Shown here: piece after piece, positions 56,880 through 64,000 of the stretch | Layout of the letters: each line of letters starts with the position of its first letter | How positions within the stretch are numbered: the stretch's first letter is position 1 | From: Leptospiraceae bacterium | GTDB lineage: Bacteria > Spirochaetota > Leptospiria > Leptospirales > Leptospiraceae | Reading direction: 5' to 3' | NCBI GenBank assembly: GCA_015075105.1 | Contig: JABTUZ010000001.1 | Location: forward strand, 1,623,001-1,687,000 | DNA length: 64,000 bases | Notes under the pieces: generated by a model | The model's database searches: none | What the model saw: only the letters and a program-made list of their open reading frames with translations | What the model was told of the DNA's origin: nothing | Position numbers and translations under genes: made by a program

Positions 56880-59030
56880 ATGAACTTTTTTAACCATTTA
56901 GTGCGAGAATTTGAACTACCACTCACAAACCCTGTACTGATTTTTTCCTTAATTCTTCTAATCATTCTTCTATCCCCGATTGTACTTCGTAAACTAAATA
57001 TTCCCGGAATCATTGGACTGATTATTTCCGGTGTAGTGATTGGTCCACACGGACTCCACATACTTGCAAAAACATCTGCAATTACTCTCTTTTCAACTAT
57101 CGGGCTATTGTACATTATGTTCATTGCAGGTCTTGAATTGGACATGAATGAATTCAAAGCCAACAGAAATAAAAGCCTTGGATTTGGACTGTTTACTTTT
57201 TTCTTTCCTCTTGCAATAGGTTTTCCTGTTTGTCATTATCTGCTTGGTTACGATTTTAATTCCAGTTTTCTAACCGCAAGTATGTTTGCGACTCATACCT
57301 TAGTAGCCTACCCTATCGTAAGTAAACTTGGTATATCCAAAAATCAGGCTGTAGCCGTTACCGTTGGCGGAACAATTTTAACGGATACTGCGGTACTTAT
57401 TATTCTTGCAGTGATTTTAGGAAACTCAAAAGGAAACTTAAATCAAGAATTTTGGATTCGTTTAAGTGTATCGCTTGCCATATTTTCTGCAATCATGTTT
57501 TATATTGTTCCTAAAATTGCAAAATGGTTTTTTCAAAAATTAGAAAGTGAAAAACACTCTCACTATATTTTTGTTTTATCCATTGTGTTTTTTGCTGCCT
57601 TTTTAGCTGAGGTTGCAGGGGTTGAACCTATTATAGGTGCATTCGTTGCAGGTCTTGCTTTAAATAAACTGATTCCGAATTCTTCTGCACTTATGAATAG
57701 AATCGAGTTTATCGGGAACTCACTTTTTATTCCTTTTTTTTTAATCAGTGTAGGAATGCTTGTAGATATTCGGGTACTATTAAATGGCCCGACTGCACTC
57801 ATCGTAGCACTTACACTTTCGGTAGTCGCATTATTCGGAAAATGGATTGCAGCCTTTGTTACACAAATCGTATTCAAATATTCTAAAGCCCAAAGACAGC
57901 TCATATTTGGTCTAAGCGGTGCACACGCAGCAGCTACTCTTGCAATTATATTAGTAGGGTATGAAGCAAAAATCTTAGACGAAAATATTTTAAACGGCAC
58001 GATTATACTAATTTTAATTACCTGCATTGTCGCTTCATTTGCTACAGAAAAAGCAGCGAAACAAATCATTGTAGAATCTGAAAATGATACCTCCGATATT
58101 TCTAAAGACAAAAAGGACAATGAAGAGCATATTTTATTACCGATTGCAAACGTAGAAAACATGGATAAGCTCTTAGAGTTTGCAGTTTTTATAAAAGACA
58201 AAAAATCACCCAACCCATTGTCAATCCTATCTGTAGTATCCAATAACGATGAGGCAGAAATAAATATAATCAAAGCAAGAAACAAATTAGAAGAATTTGC
58301 GAAGCAGGCAATCGCATCAGAAACAAAAGTAAATATACTCACCACTATTGACCATAACGCTGCAAGTGGAATTTCTAGAATTTCCAGAGAGATAATGGCA
58401 GATATTATCGTGCTCGGCTGGCCAAAAAAAACAGGCTTTATAGACAAGCTAATTGGTGAAAAAGTTGATAGTATTCTAACCAATACAGATAAAAATACTT
58501 TTATTTGTCACCTAGTAAAACCATTGATACTGCACAAAAGAATTGTGATTGCCTCTCCACCTTTTTCTGAACGCGAAAAAGGATTTGAAAATTGGTTATT
58601 GAAAATAGCGAAACTAGCACAAGAGCTAAGTCTCCCGATCTCGCTCTATTGCAATGAGCTGACAGGAAAAGCATTTGAAGACAGATTCAAAAAGTTTAAA
58701 TTTGCCTCTGCGGTTTCGATTAATCAATTTAGTGAGTGGGAAGACTTTTTAGTCCTTGCAAGAAATATCCATGAAAATGATTTATTTGTATTGGTTTCAG
58801 CAAGAAAAAGCGCCCCCTCTTATATGTCTGTTTTAGAAAACTTGCCGATTAAAATAGAAAAACATTTTAAAGCAAATAGTAAACTACTTATTTATCCAGA
58901 GCAGTACAACCCTGATGGACTGCAACAAGGGTACGATATAGCTACAGAGCCTTTAAATATGGGAATCGAAACAATTCAAAAGATTACTAAAGGAATCGGA
59001 AATTTATTCAGGAGTAAAAAAAATGACTAA
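56880..59030 (+). CDS. CPA2 cation:proton antiporter with C-terminal USP-like region
   Basis: A 716-residue membrane transporter. About 12 membrane helices in residues 1-395 show the CPA2 pattern: GLIISGVVIGPHGLHIL, FIAGLELDMNEFK, SKNQAVAVTVGGTILTDTAVLII (the TD motif of the ion site), EPIIGAFVAGLALNKLIP and FGLSGAHAAATLAIILVG. The cytoplasmic ~300 residues look like two universal-stress-type (USP) domains (ILSVVSNNDEAE, SREIMADIIVLGWP) and lack the NAD-binding TrkA-N domain of Kef. Its stop overlaps the start of the OmpL47-type gene by 8 bases. Confidence 0.88.
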   Translation: MNFFNHLVREFELPLTNPVLIFSLILLIILLSPIVLRKLNIPGIIGLIISGVVIGPHGLHILAKTSAITLFSTIGLLYIMFIAGLELDMNEFKANRNKSLGFGLFTFFFPLAIGFPVCHYLLGYDFNSSFLTASMFATHTLVAYPIVSKLGISKNQAVAVTVGGTILTDTAVLIILAVILGNSKGNLNQEFWIRLSVSLAIFSAIMFYIVPKIAKWFFQKLESEKHSHYIFVLSIVFFAAFLAEVAGVEPIIGAFVAGLALNKLIPNSSALMNRIEFIGNSLFIPFFLISVGMLVDIRVLLNGPTALIVALTLSVVALFGKWIAAFVTQIVFKYSKAQRQLIFGLSGAHAAATLAIILVGYEAKILDENILNGTIILILITCIVASFATEKAAKQIIVESENDTSDISKDKKDNEEHILLPIANVENMDKLLEFAVFIKDKKSPNPLSILSVVSNNDEAEINIIKARNKLEEFAKQAIASETKVNILTTIDHNAASGISRISREIMADIIVLGWPKKTGFIDKLIGEKVDSILTNTDKNTFICHLVKPLILHKRIVIASPPFSEREKGFENWLLKIAKLAQELSLPISLYCNELTGKAFEDRFKKFKFASAVSINQFSEWEDFLVLARNIHENDLFVLVSARKSAPSYMSVLENLPIKIEKHFKANSKLLIYPEQYNPDGLQQGYDIATEPLNMGIETIQKITKGIGNLFRSKKND

Positions 59031-60093
59031 GAGAAAAGTTGCGGAGTATTTAGTCCTCAGTATATTCTTTTTTTTAAATTCGATAATTTACAGTGAAAAA
59101 GTTTTATACCAAAAAGAAGTACAAATTGCTCCTCGTAAAATTATCACGAACGAGGTCTCTGAAGAAAAAAAAATCGAAGAGAAAAAGAAAATTTCTCAAA
59201 AAAAAATTATGAGACAAATGGAGGCAAGAATCCACGACCCTAAAAAAGTTGGTAAAATTTATAAAGACGAGAAAGGAAGACTATTTAGCAATAGTTACAC
59301 CCAATTCAATCTCGAAACAAATTTTAAAAAATACAAGGAGTCCATTACCTACTACTCTATAAATGGAATTGAAAACAAAAAATACACTGAGCCGATAGCT
59401 ATTCAAGAAGAAGGAGAGAAAAGGATTGCATATTTTTCTGAAGATAATCTAGGAAATAAAGAAGAAACAAAAGACTTCTTTGTCATAATCGACAATACTC
59501 CTCCCAAAATAAGTGTTTTTGCAATCGACCCACCCACCAATCATAATGGAATTCTTTATATTAAACCCGGACAAAAATTTAAAATTTCTGCCATAGATTC
59601 AATTTCCGGATTAAAAAATATTTATGTAGATGAAGGAGAAGGATTCCAAATAGTGCAAGGAGAAGAGTACGAATTGAAAAGCGAAGGGAGTTTTTCTTTA
59701 TCATTTATTTCCGAAGATAATTTAGAAAACAAATCAGAGAAAGTTGTTTTCCAAGTAGTATCCGATTCTAAAAATCCTAAATTGGTTTACAATATCCAAC
59801 CCTTAGTAGAAAAAGAAGGCTATCCTTTCTGCACACCGAAGTCCATTGTAACTTTAGAAGGCAAAGACAATGAATCTGGATTAAAAAAAATACAATACCG
59901 AAAAAATGGAGAAGAAAAATGGACTGTATATCAAAAGCCGATTTCCATTATAGAAAAAGAAGAATTCAAACTTGAAGCCATGTCTATTGACTTAGCTGGA
60001 AACTCGTCTGATATTCTTTCTATTGAATGCAAGATAGACAATACTCCACCCGAAACAGAAATTATAATTCAAAAATCGGAGAACGAAAAATGA
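59023..60093 (+). CDS. OmpL47-type Ig-like repeat surface protein
   Basis: A 356-residue exported protein: a signal segment (EYLVLSIFFFLNSIIYS, ~6-22), a basic linker, and three Ig-like units with the OmpL47-type pattern (ITYYSINGIENKKYTEPI, SEDNLGNKEETKDFFVIIDNTPP; VDEGEGFQIVQG, SEDNLENKSEKV; IQYRKNGEEKWTVYQKPI, SIDLAGNSSDILSIECKIDNTPP). In Leptospira such proteins are exposed and some bind host matrix. It is coupled to the antiporter gene and overlaps the next lipoprotein gene in ATGA. Confidence 0.85.
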   Translation: MTKRKVAEYLVLSIFFFLNSIIYSEKVLYQKEVQIAPRKIITNEVSEEKKIEEKKKISQKKIMRQMEARIHDPKKVGKIYKDEKGRLFSNSYTQFNLETNFKKYKESITYYSINGIENKKYTEPIAIQEEGEKRIAYFSEDNLGNKEETKDFFVIIDNTPPKISVFAIDPPTNHNGILYIKPGQKFKISAIDSISGLKNIYVDEGEGFQIVQGEEYELKSEGSFSLSFISEDNLENKSEKVVFQVVSDSKNPKLVYNIQPLVEKEGYPFCTPKSIVTLEGKDNESGLKKIQYRKNGEEKWTVYQKPISIIEKEEFKLEAMSIDLAGNSSDILSIECKIDNTPPETEIIIQKSENEK

Positions 60094-62459
60094 AATTCAA
60101 TATTGGTTTAATATTACTGTTTATTTTGTTTTCTATGAATTGCAGTAGTTTACAAAAGGCAATTCAAAAAAAATACCCTGACTCTATTTTAATATTCGGA
60201 GAATCCGTCGATTCAAAGAATGATTATTCCAGTCTATTGAATTCATTAAATTCTTGGGAAAATGGAAATTGCAAAGAAGAAAGCGAGTCTCAATCGAATT
60301 ATTTAGTATGCGAAAAGCCCGTTGAAGAATTCCTGAAGAGTATTTCAGATATATCCAAGTCTATAGAAAAAAAAGATGAAAAACTTTGGAAGGTTGAGAA
60401 CAATAAAAAGATTTCTACTGTATCGATAGAATATAACAAATTAAAATCCTTTGAAAAAGAAGAGAAATGGAAAGAAGCATTAAAAATAATAAAATCCAAT
60501 TCTTTTTCAAAATCTGAAAAATTTAGAAAAATGCAGTCTGAGTTTGAAGAAAAATTGAACTCACCGGAATACATGATCAGTGAAGCGCTAAGTATTCTCG
60601 AAAACTTTCAATACGAAAAAGAGTTATTGGCGTTAGAAGATTTAAAAATTTCTCTATCCAAGAAGCCGGATCTAACTTCCAACGAAAAATTAAAAGCAAG
60701 AGTTCTGTCCCTAATAGAAAAAATACAATCTCAAATTAGTTGCAGTATCCACATTACAGAGCCATCCGGACCTGTGTATGCAAATACAGGATTTGACGAT
60801 TTGTTTAGCGGCTCTATTCGTTGCAATGGTTTAAAAGAAAACACAAAATACAAACTCATAATCAAAGGAAACAAAGACATTCGATTTAAAAATCCTCTCT
60901 ATGCAACCGAAGAAATATATTTATCTGAAAATTTAGAATTTTCATTTCCAGTTTCGTCACTCAATATGACAAAAACAGAGAATACGCTTACTTTTGAGTT
61001 AGCCACATTTTCAAATGATACACTGCAAACCTTAGAGCAATTCGGCTCTAAATCTCAATTTACTGCATCAGTAAATCCAAACGCTTACGAAATCCAAAAT
61101 GTACCCGCTTTTTTTAATTCGGGGTATTCTGATTTCTTTTCTAGATTTTTTCAAGAATTACCTATGTTGACAGTTCAGGGAAAAGAAATGGAAGCAAAAG
61201 TTTTGTCTAACGGGCAATTTTCAATGGGATCTAAAATTAATTCTACTCCGGTAGATACAATTTTTGGTCATCCAAATGGAGTGTATGCAGATGGAATTTG
61301 GTCGTCTTTTATCTCAGTTAAGGTCGGCGAAGATATTTATAAATTCCACAAACTAAATATTCTTAAATCAGAAATTTCAAAAGATAAGAAAGAGTCTTTG
61401 GTTCTTGCATCAATTCCTGAAAAGAATATCGAAGTCTATCTAAAAATAAAAGCTATAGAGTCCAATTATGACTCCATCCAAATTTCTCTTGGAGCAAAAA
61501 ATCTTTCCGGACGAAATACGAGTGTTGGCTTTAGGCTTTTACTCGATACATGGGCAGGAAACAATGATGGTGTCCCATTTACGATCCCGGGTGCAGTCGG
61601 AAAAGAAGAATACGTTTATATCAAAGAGTTAAAATTTAATCCGGCCACAAGTCCAGTTTGGGAAACCTTTGATGTGAATGACTCTGGAACTGTATATATC
61701 AGAAACAATTTAATCGGGATGGGATTAACTCCACCGGAAAAGATAGCGTTCATTAATTGGTGGAACGGATTCTCTACAGATTGGGAAATCGAGGTAAACG
61801 AGGATCGCTACTTAACTGGAGATTCTGCGGTTGCACTTTGGTGGGAACCTAGAAATATTTCCTCCAACCAAAGTATGGAAGTTACGACAGAGTTCGCAAA
61901 TATTCAAAAATTCAATAAGGTCAGTTTCGATTTAGTAGATGAGAAATCTGGATTCGGATATTTAGTATTACAAAAAAAAATAAATGAAAATGAAGCACAA
62001 GAAATAGAGTACGAAATCAGCTTAGACAAAGGAGAAGCACTTATCCCTGGAGGGAAAAATTTAAAATTTTCTATACCTGCCAATATGAATTTTTATAGAG
62101 TTCTGCCGGTAAGCATAGTATCCACTGGTCCTACCGTATTAAAAGTAAACGAAATCTATAAAAATAAAAAATATAGTTATAGCTTTGACATTTCAGCCAT
62201 TCCTTTACTTGAAACCGAAGGCTCAGGCAGAACAGTTGCATCTCTTGTTTGGAATGACCACAAATACCCTGTTTCTTATATTTCTAAAAAAGGGGACTTG
62301 AATATCTATGGCAAGCTAATCAGTAAATCTACAGGCTCTTTACTTGGTGAAGTGAAATTGATTCCTGAAAAAAAAGGAGAGAGTTTTATTTACAAAGGTG
62401 AAATACAAACTCCACATGACTTTCAAGGAAATGCAGATTTGTTTATCGTAGAAAAGTAA
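60090..62459 (+). CDS. Large lipoprotein of unknown function
   Basis: A 789-residue predicted lipoprotein starting at ATG 60090 (MKFNIGLILLFILFSMNCSS, lipobox Cys at residue 18). The frame opens earlier at 60027 but only inside the preceding gene. Residues ~25-230 are charged and helical with a coiled-coil character (KIIKSNSFSKSEKFRKMQSEFEEKL in part); the rest is beta-rich, with Gly/Asp patterns such as GYSDFFSRFFQ and LLDTWAGNNDGVPF. I recognise no domain. Coupling by an ATGA overlap to the OmpL47-type gene implies that the two work together at the surface. Confidence 0.75.
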   Translation: MKFNIGLILLFILFSMNCSSLQKAIQKKYPDSILIFGESVDSKNDYSSLLNSLNSWENGNCKEESESQSNYLVCEKPVEEFLKSISDISKSIEKKDEKLWKVENNKKISTVSIEYNKLKSFEKEEKWKEALKIIKSNSFSKSEKFRKMQSEFEEKLNSPEYMISEALSILENFQYEKELLALEDLKISLSKKPDLTSNEKLKARVLSLIEKIQSQISCSIHITEPSGPVYANTGFDDLFSGSIRCNGLKENTKYKLIIKGNKDIRFKNPLYATEEIYLSENLEFSFPVSSLNMTKTENTLTFELATFSNDTLQTLEQFGSKSQFTASVNPNAYEIQNVPAFFNSGYSDFFSRFFQELPMLTVQGKEMEAKVLSNGQFSMGSKINSTPVDTIFGHPNGVYADGIWSSFISVKVGEDIYKFHKLNILKSEISKDKKESLVLASIPEKNIEVYLKIKAIESNYDSIQISLGAKNLSGRNTSVGFRLLLDTWAGNNDGVPFTIPGAVGKEEYVYIKELKFNPATSPVWETFDVNDSGTVYIRNNLIGMGLTPPEKIAFINWWNGFSTDWEIEVNEDRYLTGDSAVALWWEPRNISSNQSMEVTTEFANIQKFNKVSFDLVDEKSGFGYLVLQKKINENEAQEIEYEISLDKGEALIPGGKNLKFSIPANMNFYRVLPVSIVSTGPTVLKVNEIYKNKKYSYSFDISAIPLLETEGSGRTVASLVWNDHKYPVSYISKKGDLNIYGKLISKSTGSLLGEVKLIPEKKGESFIYKGEIQTPHDFQGNADLFIVEK

Positions 62460-62577
62460 AAAATGTTACGCTCAAGATGAATCATCCTGAATACATTAAG
62501 AAGTATGTCTGTAAAGTTTTCAGTATATTCGTCAATACTATCGGATAAAAACTCTAATTATTTTTTAGAATTGTTAT

Positions 62578-62691
62578 AAATGGCGTACCTGCAAAAAGTC
62601 GTTTTTTGAAAAAGCAATTGTTCAAAAAGCCAATAAAATCGCCATTTTCTAGCGTTGTAAAAAGCCCTGAAGGGGGTTTTTGCAGTAGCGT
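62578..62691. repeat. Nested palindromic intergenic element
   Basis: In the 325-base gap 62460-62784 several inverted repeats are nested: AAATGGCG (62578-62585) with CGCCATTT (62640-62647); TTTTTGAA (62603-62610) with TTCAAAAA (62621-62628); CTGCAAAAA (62589-62597) with TTTTTGCAG (62677-62685), flanked by GCGTA/TAGCGT; and AAAAAGCCC with GGG(GG)TTTTT around TGAA (62659-62681). The layout suggests a REP/MITE-like element or a structured RNA. No coding potential is visible. The remaining gap (62460-62577, 62692-62784) shows nothing else beyond an AT-rich promoter area for the next gene. Confidence 0.6.
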
Positions 62692-62784
62692 CATAAATTT
62701 CAGGAAATAAAATTTTAAGAAAGATATTGACTATTCCTATGTAACTTTTACTATGTCGTTATATTTTTTTACATTGGAGGAAAT

Positions 62785-63030
62785 ATGAAAAAAATACTAT
62801 CATTTACCGGGGTGTTGTTTCTTTTAGTAACACTATTTTCAATCAGCCCAAGAGAGATTTCTGCCGGAGAGCTTTGCTTTCTTTGTTCTTCTGGAAGTTC
62901 CTGTCAACAGTGCAGATCCAATTCTGGAAAAGACACTCAAGCAGACAGAAAAACTTGTGAACAAAGAGGTTGTAAAGTATCTGGAACATCTTCTTGCTCT
63001 ACAGCAGCAAACGTAAAAGTGTGTAGATAG
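62785..63030 (+). CDS. Small exported Cys-rich protein
   Basis: An 81-residue protein with a clear signal peptide (MKKILSFTGVLFLLVTLFSI, cleavage about ISA at residue 27). The mature ~54 residues contain eight cysteines (ELCFLCSSGSSCQQCRS, TCEQRGC, SSCSTAANVKVC), enough for four disulfides. No family is recognised. The ATG has TTGGAGG 6 bases upstream. It faces tmRNA in a convergent arrangement, about 22 bases from its 3' end. Oxidation by the VKOR-DsbA fusion encoded at 14538-15758 is plausible. Confidence 0.75.
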   Translation: MKKILSFTGVLFLLVTLFSISPREISAGELCFLCSSGSSCQQCRSNSGKDTQADRKTCEQRGCKVSGTSSCSTAANVKVCR

Positions 63031-63052
63031 TTTTACGATTCAGTTCAAAAAA

Positions 63053-63401
63053 TGGAGACGGGGGGAATCGAACCCCCGTCCTATTAAGCTCTAATGTAGC
63101 CTCTACAAGTTTAGGTCTTCTATAAATCTCGAAGAGGTTTCACCGAAAACCAGGTAATCCACTTCCAGCTGATTTGTTTACAAAAATTTCCAAAAACCAG
63201 CCATCAGAAATTTCGCCTCTCGTTTAGTGACGATTTTAAAATCCACCGAGAGAATAAGACTCTAAAATCGAAACAGCTTAAATTAAGCTGCTAATGCTAA
63301 TTCGTTGTTAGCGTTTGTTTTTTTGAAGGTTTTTAAGAGGTCCCTCACCCCTACATGCCACTACATCGAAGACTGTAACAGTCGAAACCAGTGTCGTCCC
63401 C
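63053..63401 (-). ncRNA. ssrA: Transfer-messenger RNA (tmRNA)
   Basis: Rescues stalled ribosomes and tags the nascent protein. On the minus strand the 5' end GGGGACGACACTGGTTTCGAC and the 3' end CGTCTCCA give the acceptor pairing GGGGACG/CGTCTCC, and GGGGGTTCGATTCCCCCC forms the T arm. The tag frame runs from GCT at 63312 to TAA at 63283 and encodes ANNELALAA. The 3' CCA is not encoded. About 349 bases. The 5' end was set by pairing with the 3' end. Confidence 0.95.
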
Positions 63402-63413
63402 GTTACTTATATA
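63402..63413 (-). promoter_or_regulatory. Probable -10 element of the tmRNA gene
   Basis: On the minus strand TATATA (63408-63413) lies six bases before the inferred 5' end of tmRNA, the distance of a sigma-70-type -10 box. The sequence 17 bases further upstream (AACTTT) is a poor match to TTGACA, so the assignment rests on the -10 and its spacing. Confidence 0.45.
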
Positions 63414-63539
63414 GACGACAAAATCAAAAAAAAGTTTATTTTTTTTGAAAAAAAAATCTCCGATAGCCAAAAAATAATGCAGTGAAAAATAAAACCAACC
63501 GAAAGAATAATTAGCTAAATTGTGTGTGTTATTGGCTTT

Positions 63540-63567
63540 GGTCCTTTGTATTAAGGACCTTTTTTTT
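63540..63567 (+). terminator. Rho-independent terminator on the plus strand
   Basis: GGTCCTT (63540-63546), loop TGTATT, AAGGACC (63553-63559), then eight T residues. The perfect 7-bp stem followed by a T-run is a textbook intrinsic terminator for plus-strand transcription. No plus-strand gene ends just upstream: the nearest stops at 63030, and tmRNA and the next gene are on the minus strand. On the minus strand the stem lies just past the oxidoreductase stop, but the following bases are not T-rich. Confidence 0.75.
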
Positions 63568-63580
63568 CAGAGTAAGAAAA

Positions 63581-64000
63581 TCACAGCTGAGAAGCGAGGG
63601 TTGTCGCACCTAAGGCACACCTGCTAATTCTCGCTCCAAACACCCAATCACCAGCCAACCAAATTCCGTGCTTTCTTCCAAGCTCAATATATTTTAAAAA
63701 TAATTCACTACTAAGGTGTAAGTCTTCTTTTTTCCATAAAGATCTATCAGGGGCCGCATAACGCTTTTTAAAAGCAAACAACTCAAGTGGGGGCTGGTCT
63801 TTCAATTCTGAAAAGCCCTTGGATATAAAAAACTTTTGAAAAAAAGACTCACCCGTAATCTTAGCAAATCTAGTTGGAGAGTTGTTGCTCGTGACCCACC
63901 TTTCTAAATTTCTTGAACTAAAGGACTGACCAAATTGAATCATTACAATAAGTGAATCTTCAGACTCTTTGAATTTAGAACTCTCGATTGAAATATATTC
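63581..64000 (-). CDS. FAD-dependent oxidoreductase, C-terminal part (5' end outside window)
   Basis: The last ~139 codons of a gene entering from the right edge; the frame stays open from 64000 to the stop at 63581. The end reads HGIWLAGDWVFGARISRCALGATTLASQL in two conserved parts: LAGDW, and a final helix contacting FAD, as in amine-oxidase/renalase-like flavoproteins. RWVTSNNSPTRF and LWKKEDLHLS occur in the middle. The FAD-binding N-terminus is not in the window, so the subfamily is uncertain. Confidence 0.65.
   Translation of the reverse strand, partial: EYISIESSKFKESEDSLIVMIQFGQSFSSRNLERWVTSNNSPTRFAKITGESFFQKFFISKGFSELKDQPPLELFAFKKRYAAPDRSLWKKEDLHLSSELFLKYIELGRKHGIWLAGDWVFGARISRCALGATTLASQL

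Noticed and set aside
57563-58483. 306-codon open frame antisense to the CPA2 antiporter
   Set aside because: It is a mirror of the antiporter codons (Ser/Ile-rich, no family motif), while the plus strand shows clear CPA2 motifs.
62659-62681. Simple intrinsic terminator for the lipoprotein gene
   Set aside because: The stem has a G/G mismatch, the T-run is part of the stem, and it lies 200 bases past the stop within a larger palindromic element.

Overview
The window looks like chromosomal DNA of a spirochaete of the Leptospiraceae (Leptospira or a close relative). The DNA is AT-rich. It carries a DUF1564 gene (a family I know only from Leptospira), an OmpL47-type Ig-like surface protein, many lipoproteins with loose spirochaetal lipoboxes, a tmRNA whose tag reads ANNELALAA, and the gene order proS-rseP-dxr-cdsA-uppS-frr-pyrH-tsf-rpsB. 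Identifications come from reading motifs by eye; no database was searched.

Layout. 1-8.7 kb (minus strand) is a housekeeping operon: ProRS, a site-2 protease, isoprenoid and phospholipid enzymes (Dxr, UppS, CdsA), ribosome recycling, UMP kinase, EF-Ts and S2. 8.7-13.3 kb (minus) continues with a bactofilin, a TPR fragment, AcpS, the c-di-AMP synthase CdaA with its YbbR partner, and DapB/DapA. 13.4-24.2 kb is mixed: a WecA-like transferase, tRNA-Cys, a VKOR-DsbA fusion, a J-domain protein, ManA, PBP1C, two TPM proteins with LemA, and an aminotransferase. 24.2-31.4 kb (minus) is a three-gene envelope module: a HAMP/PP2C/TPR phosphatase, an ABC-type binding protein with TPRs, and a TonB-dependent receptor. 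31.8-41.4 kb holds a membrane AraC regulator, a TrhP-type U32 protein, SecA, a glutamine amidotransferase, a TlpA-like lipoprotein, a small acidic protein, a Maf/DUF115 protein that appears to start at ATT, and a dGTPase.

41.4-51 kb is the most unusual part. A short degenerate repeat cluster precedes a DUF1564 gene. It is followed on the minus strand by a seven-gene operon for a complex I/group 4 hydrogenase-like membrane complex whose catalytic subunit lacks every nickel-binding cysteine (an Ehr-type complex), ending in an overlapping SulP anion transporter gene. I infer an ion-motive complex functionally tied to anion, perhaps bicarbonate, transport.

51-64 kb has a PAS histidine kinase, a lipase-like lipoprotein, an adenylate cyclase fused to a LiaF-like domain, the CCA-adding enzyme (the tRNA and tmRNA here do not encode CCA), a possible ComFB-like protein, Fur, an operon of CPA2 antiporter/OmpL47-type protein/large lipoprotein, a palindromic intergenic element, a small Cys-rich exported protein, tmRNA, and the end of an FAD oxidoreductase gene. 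Genes are tightly packed, several convergent pairs overlap at their stops, and TTG starts are common.
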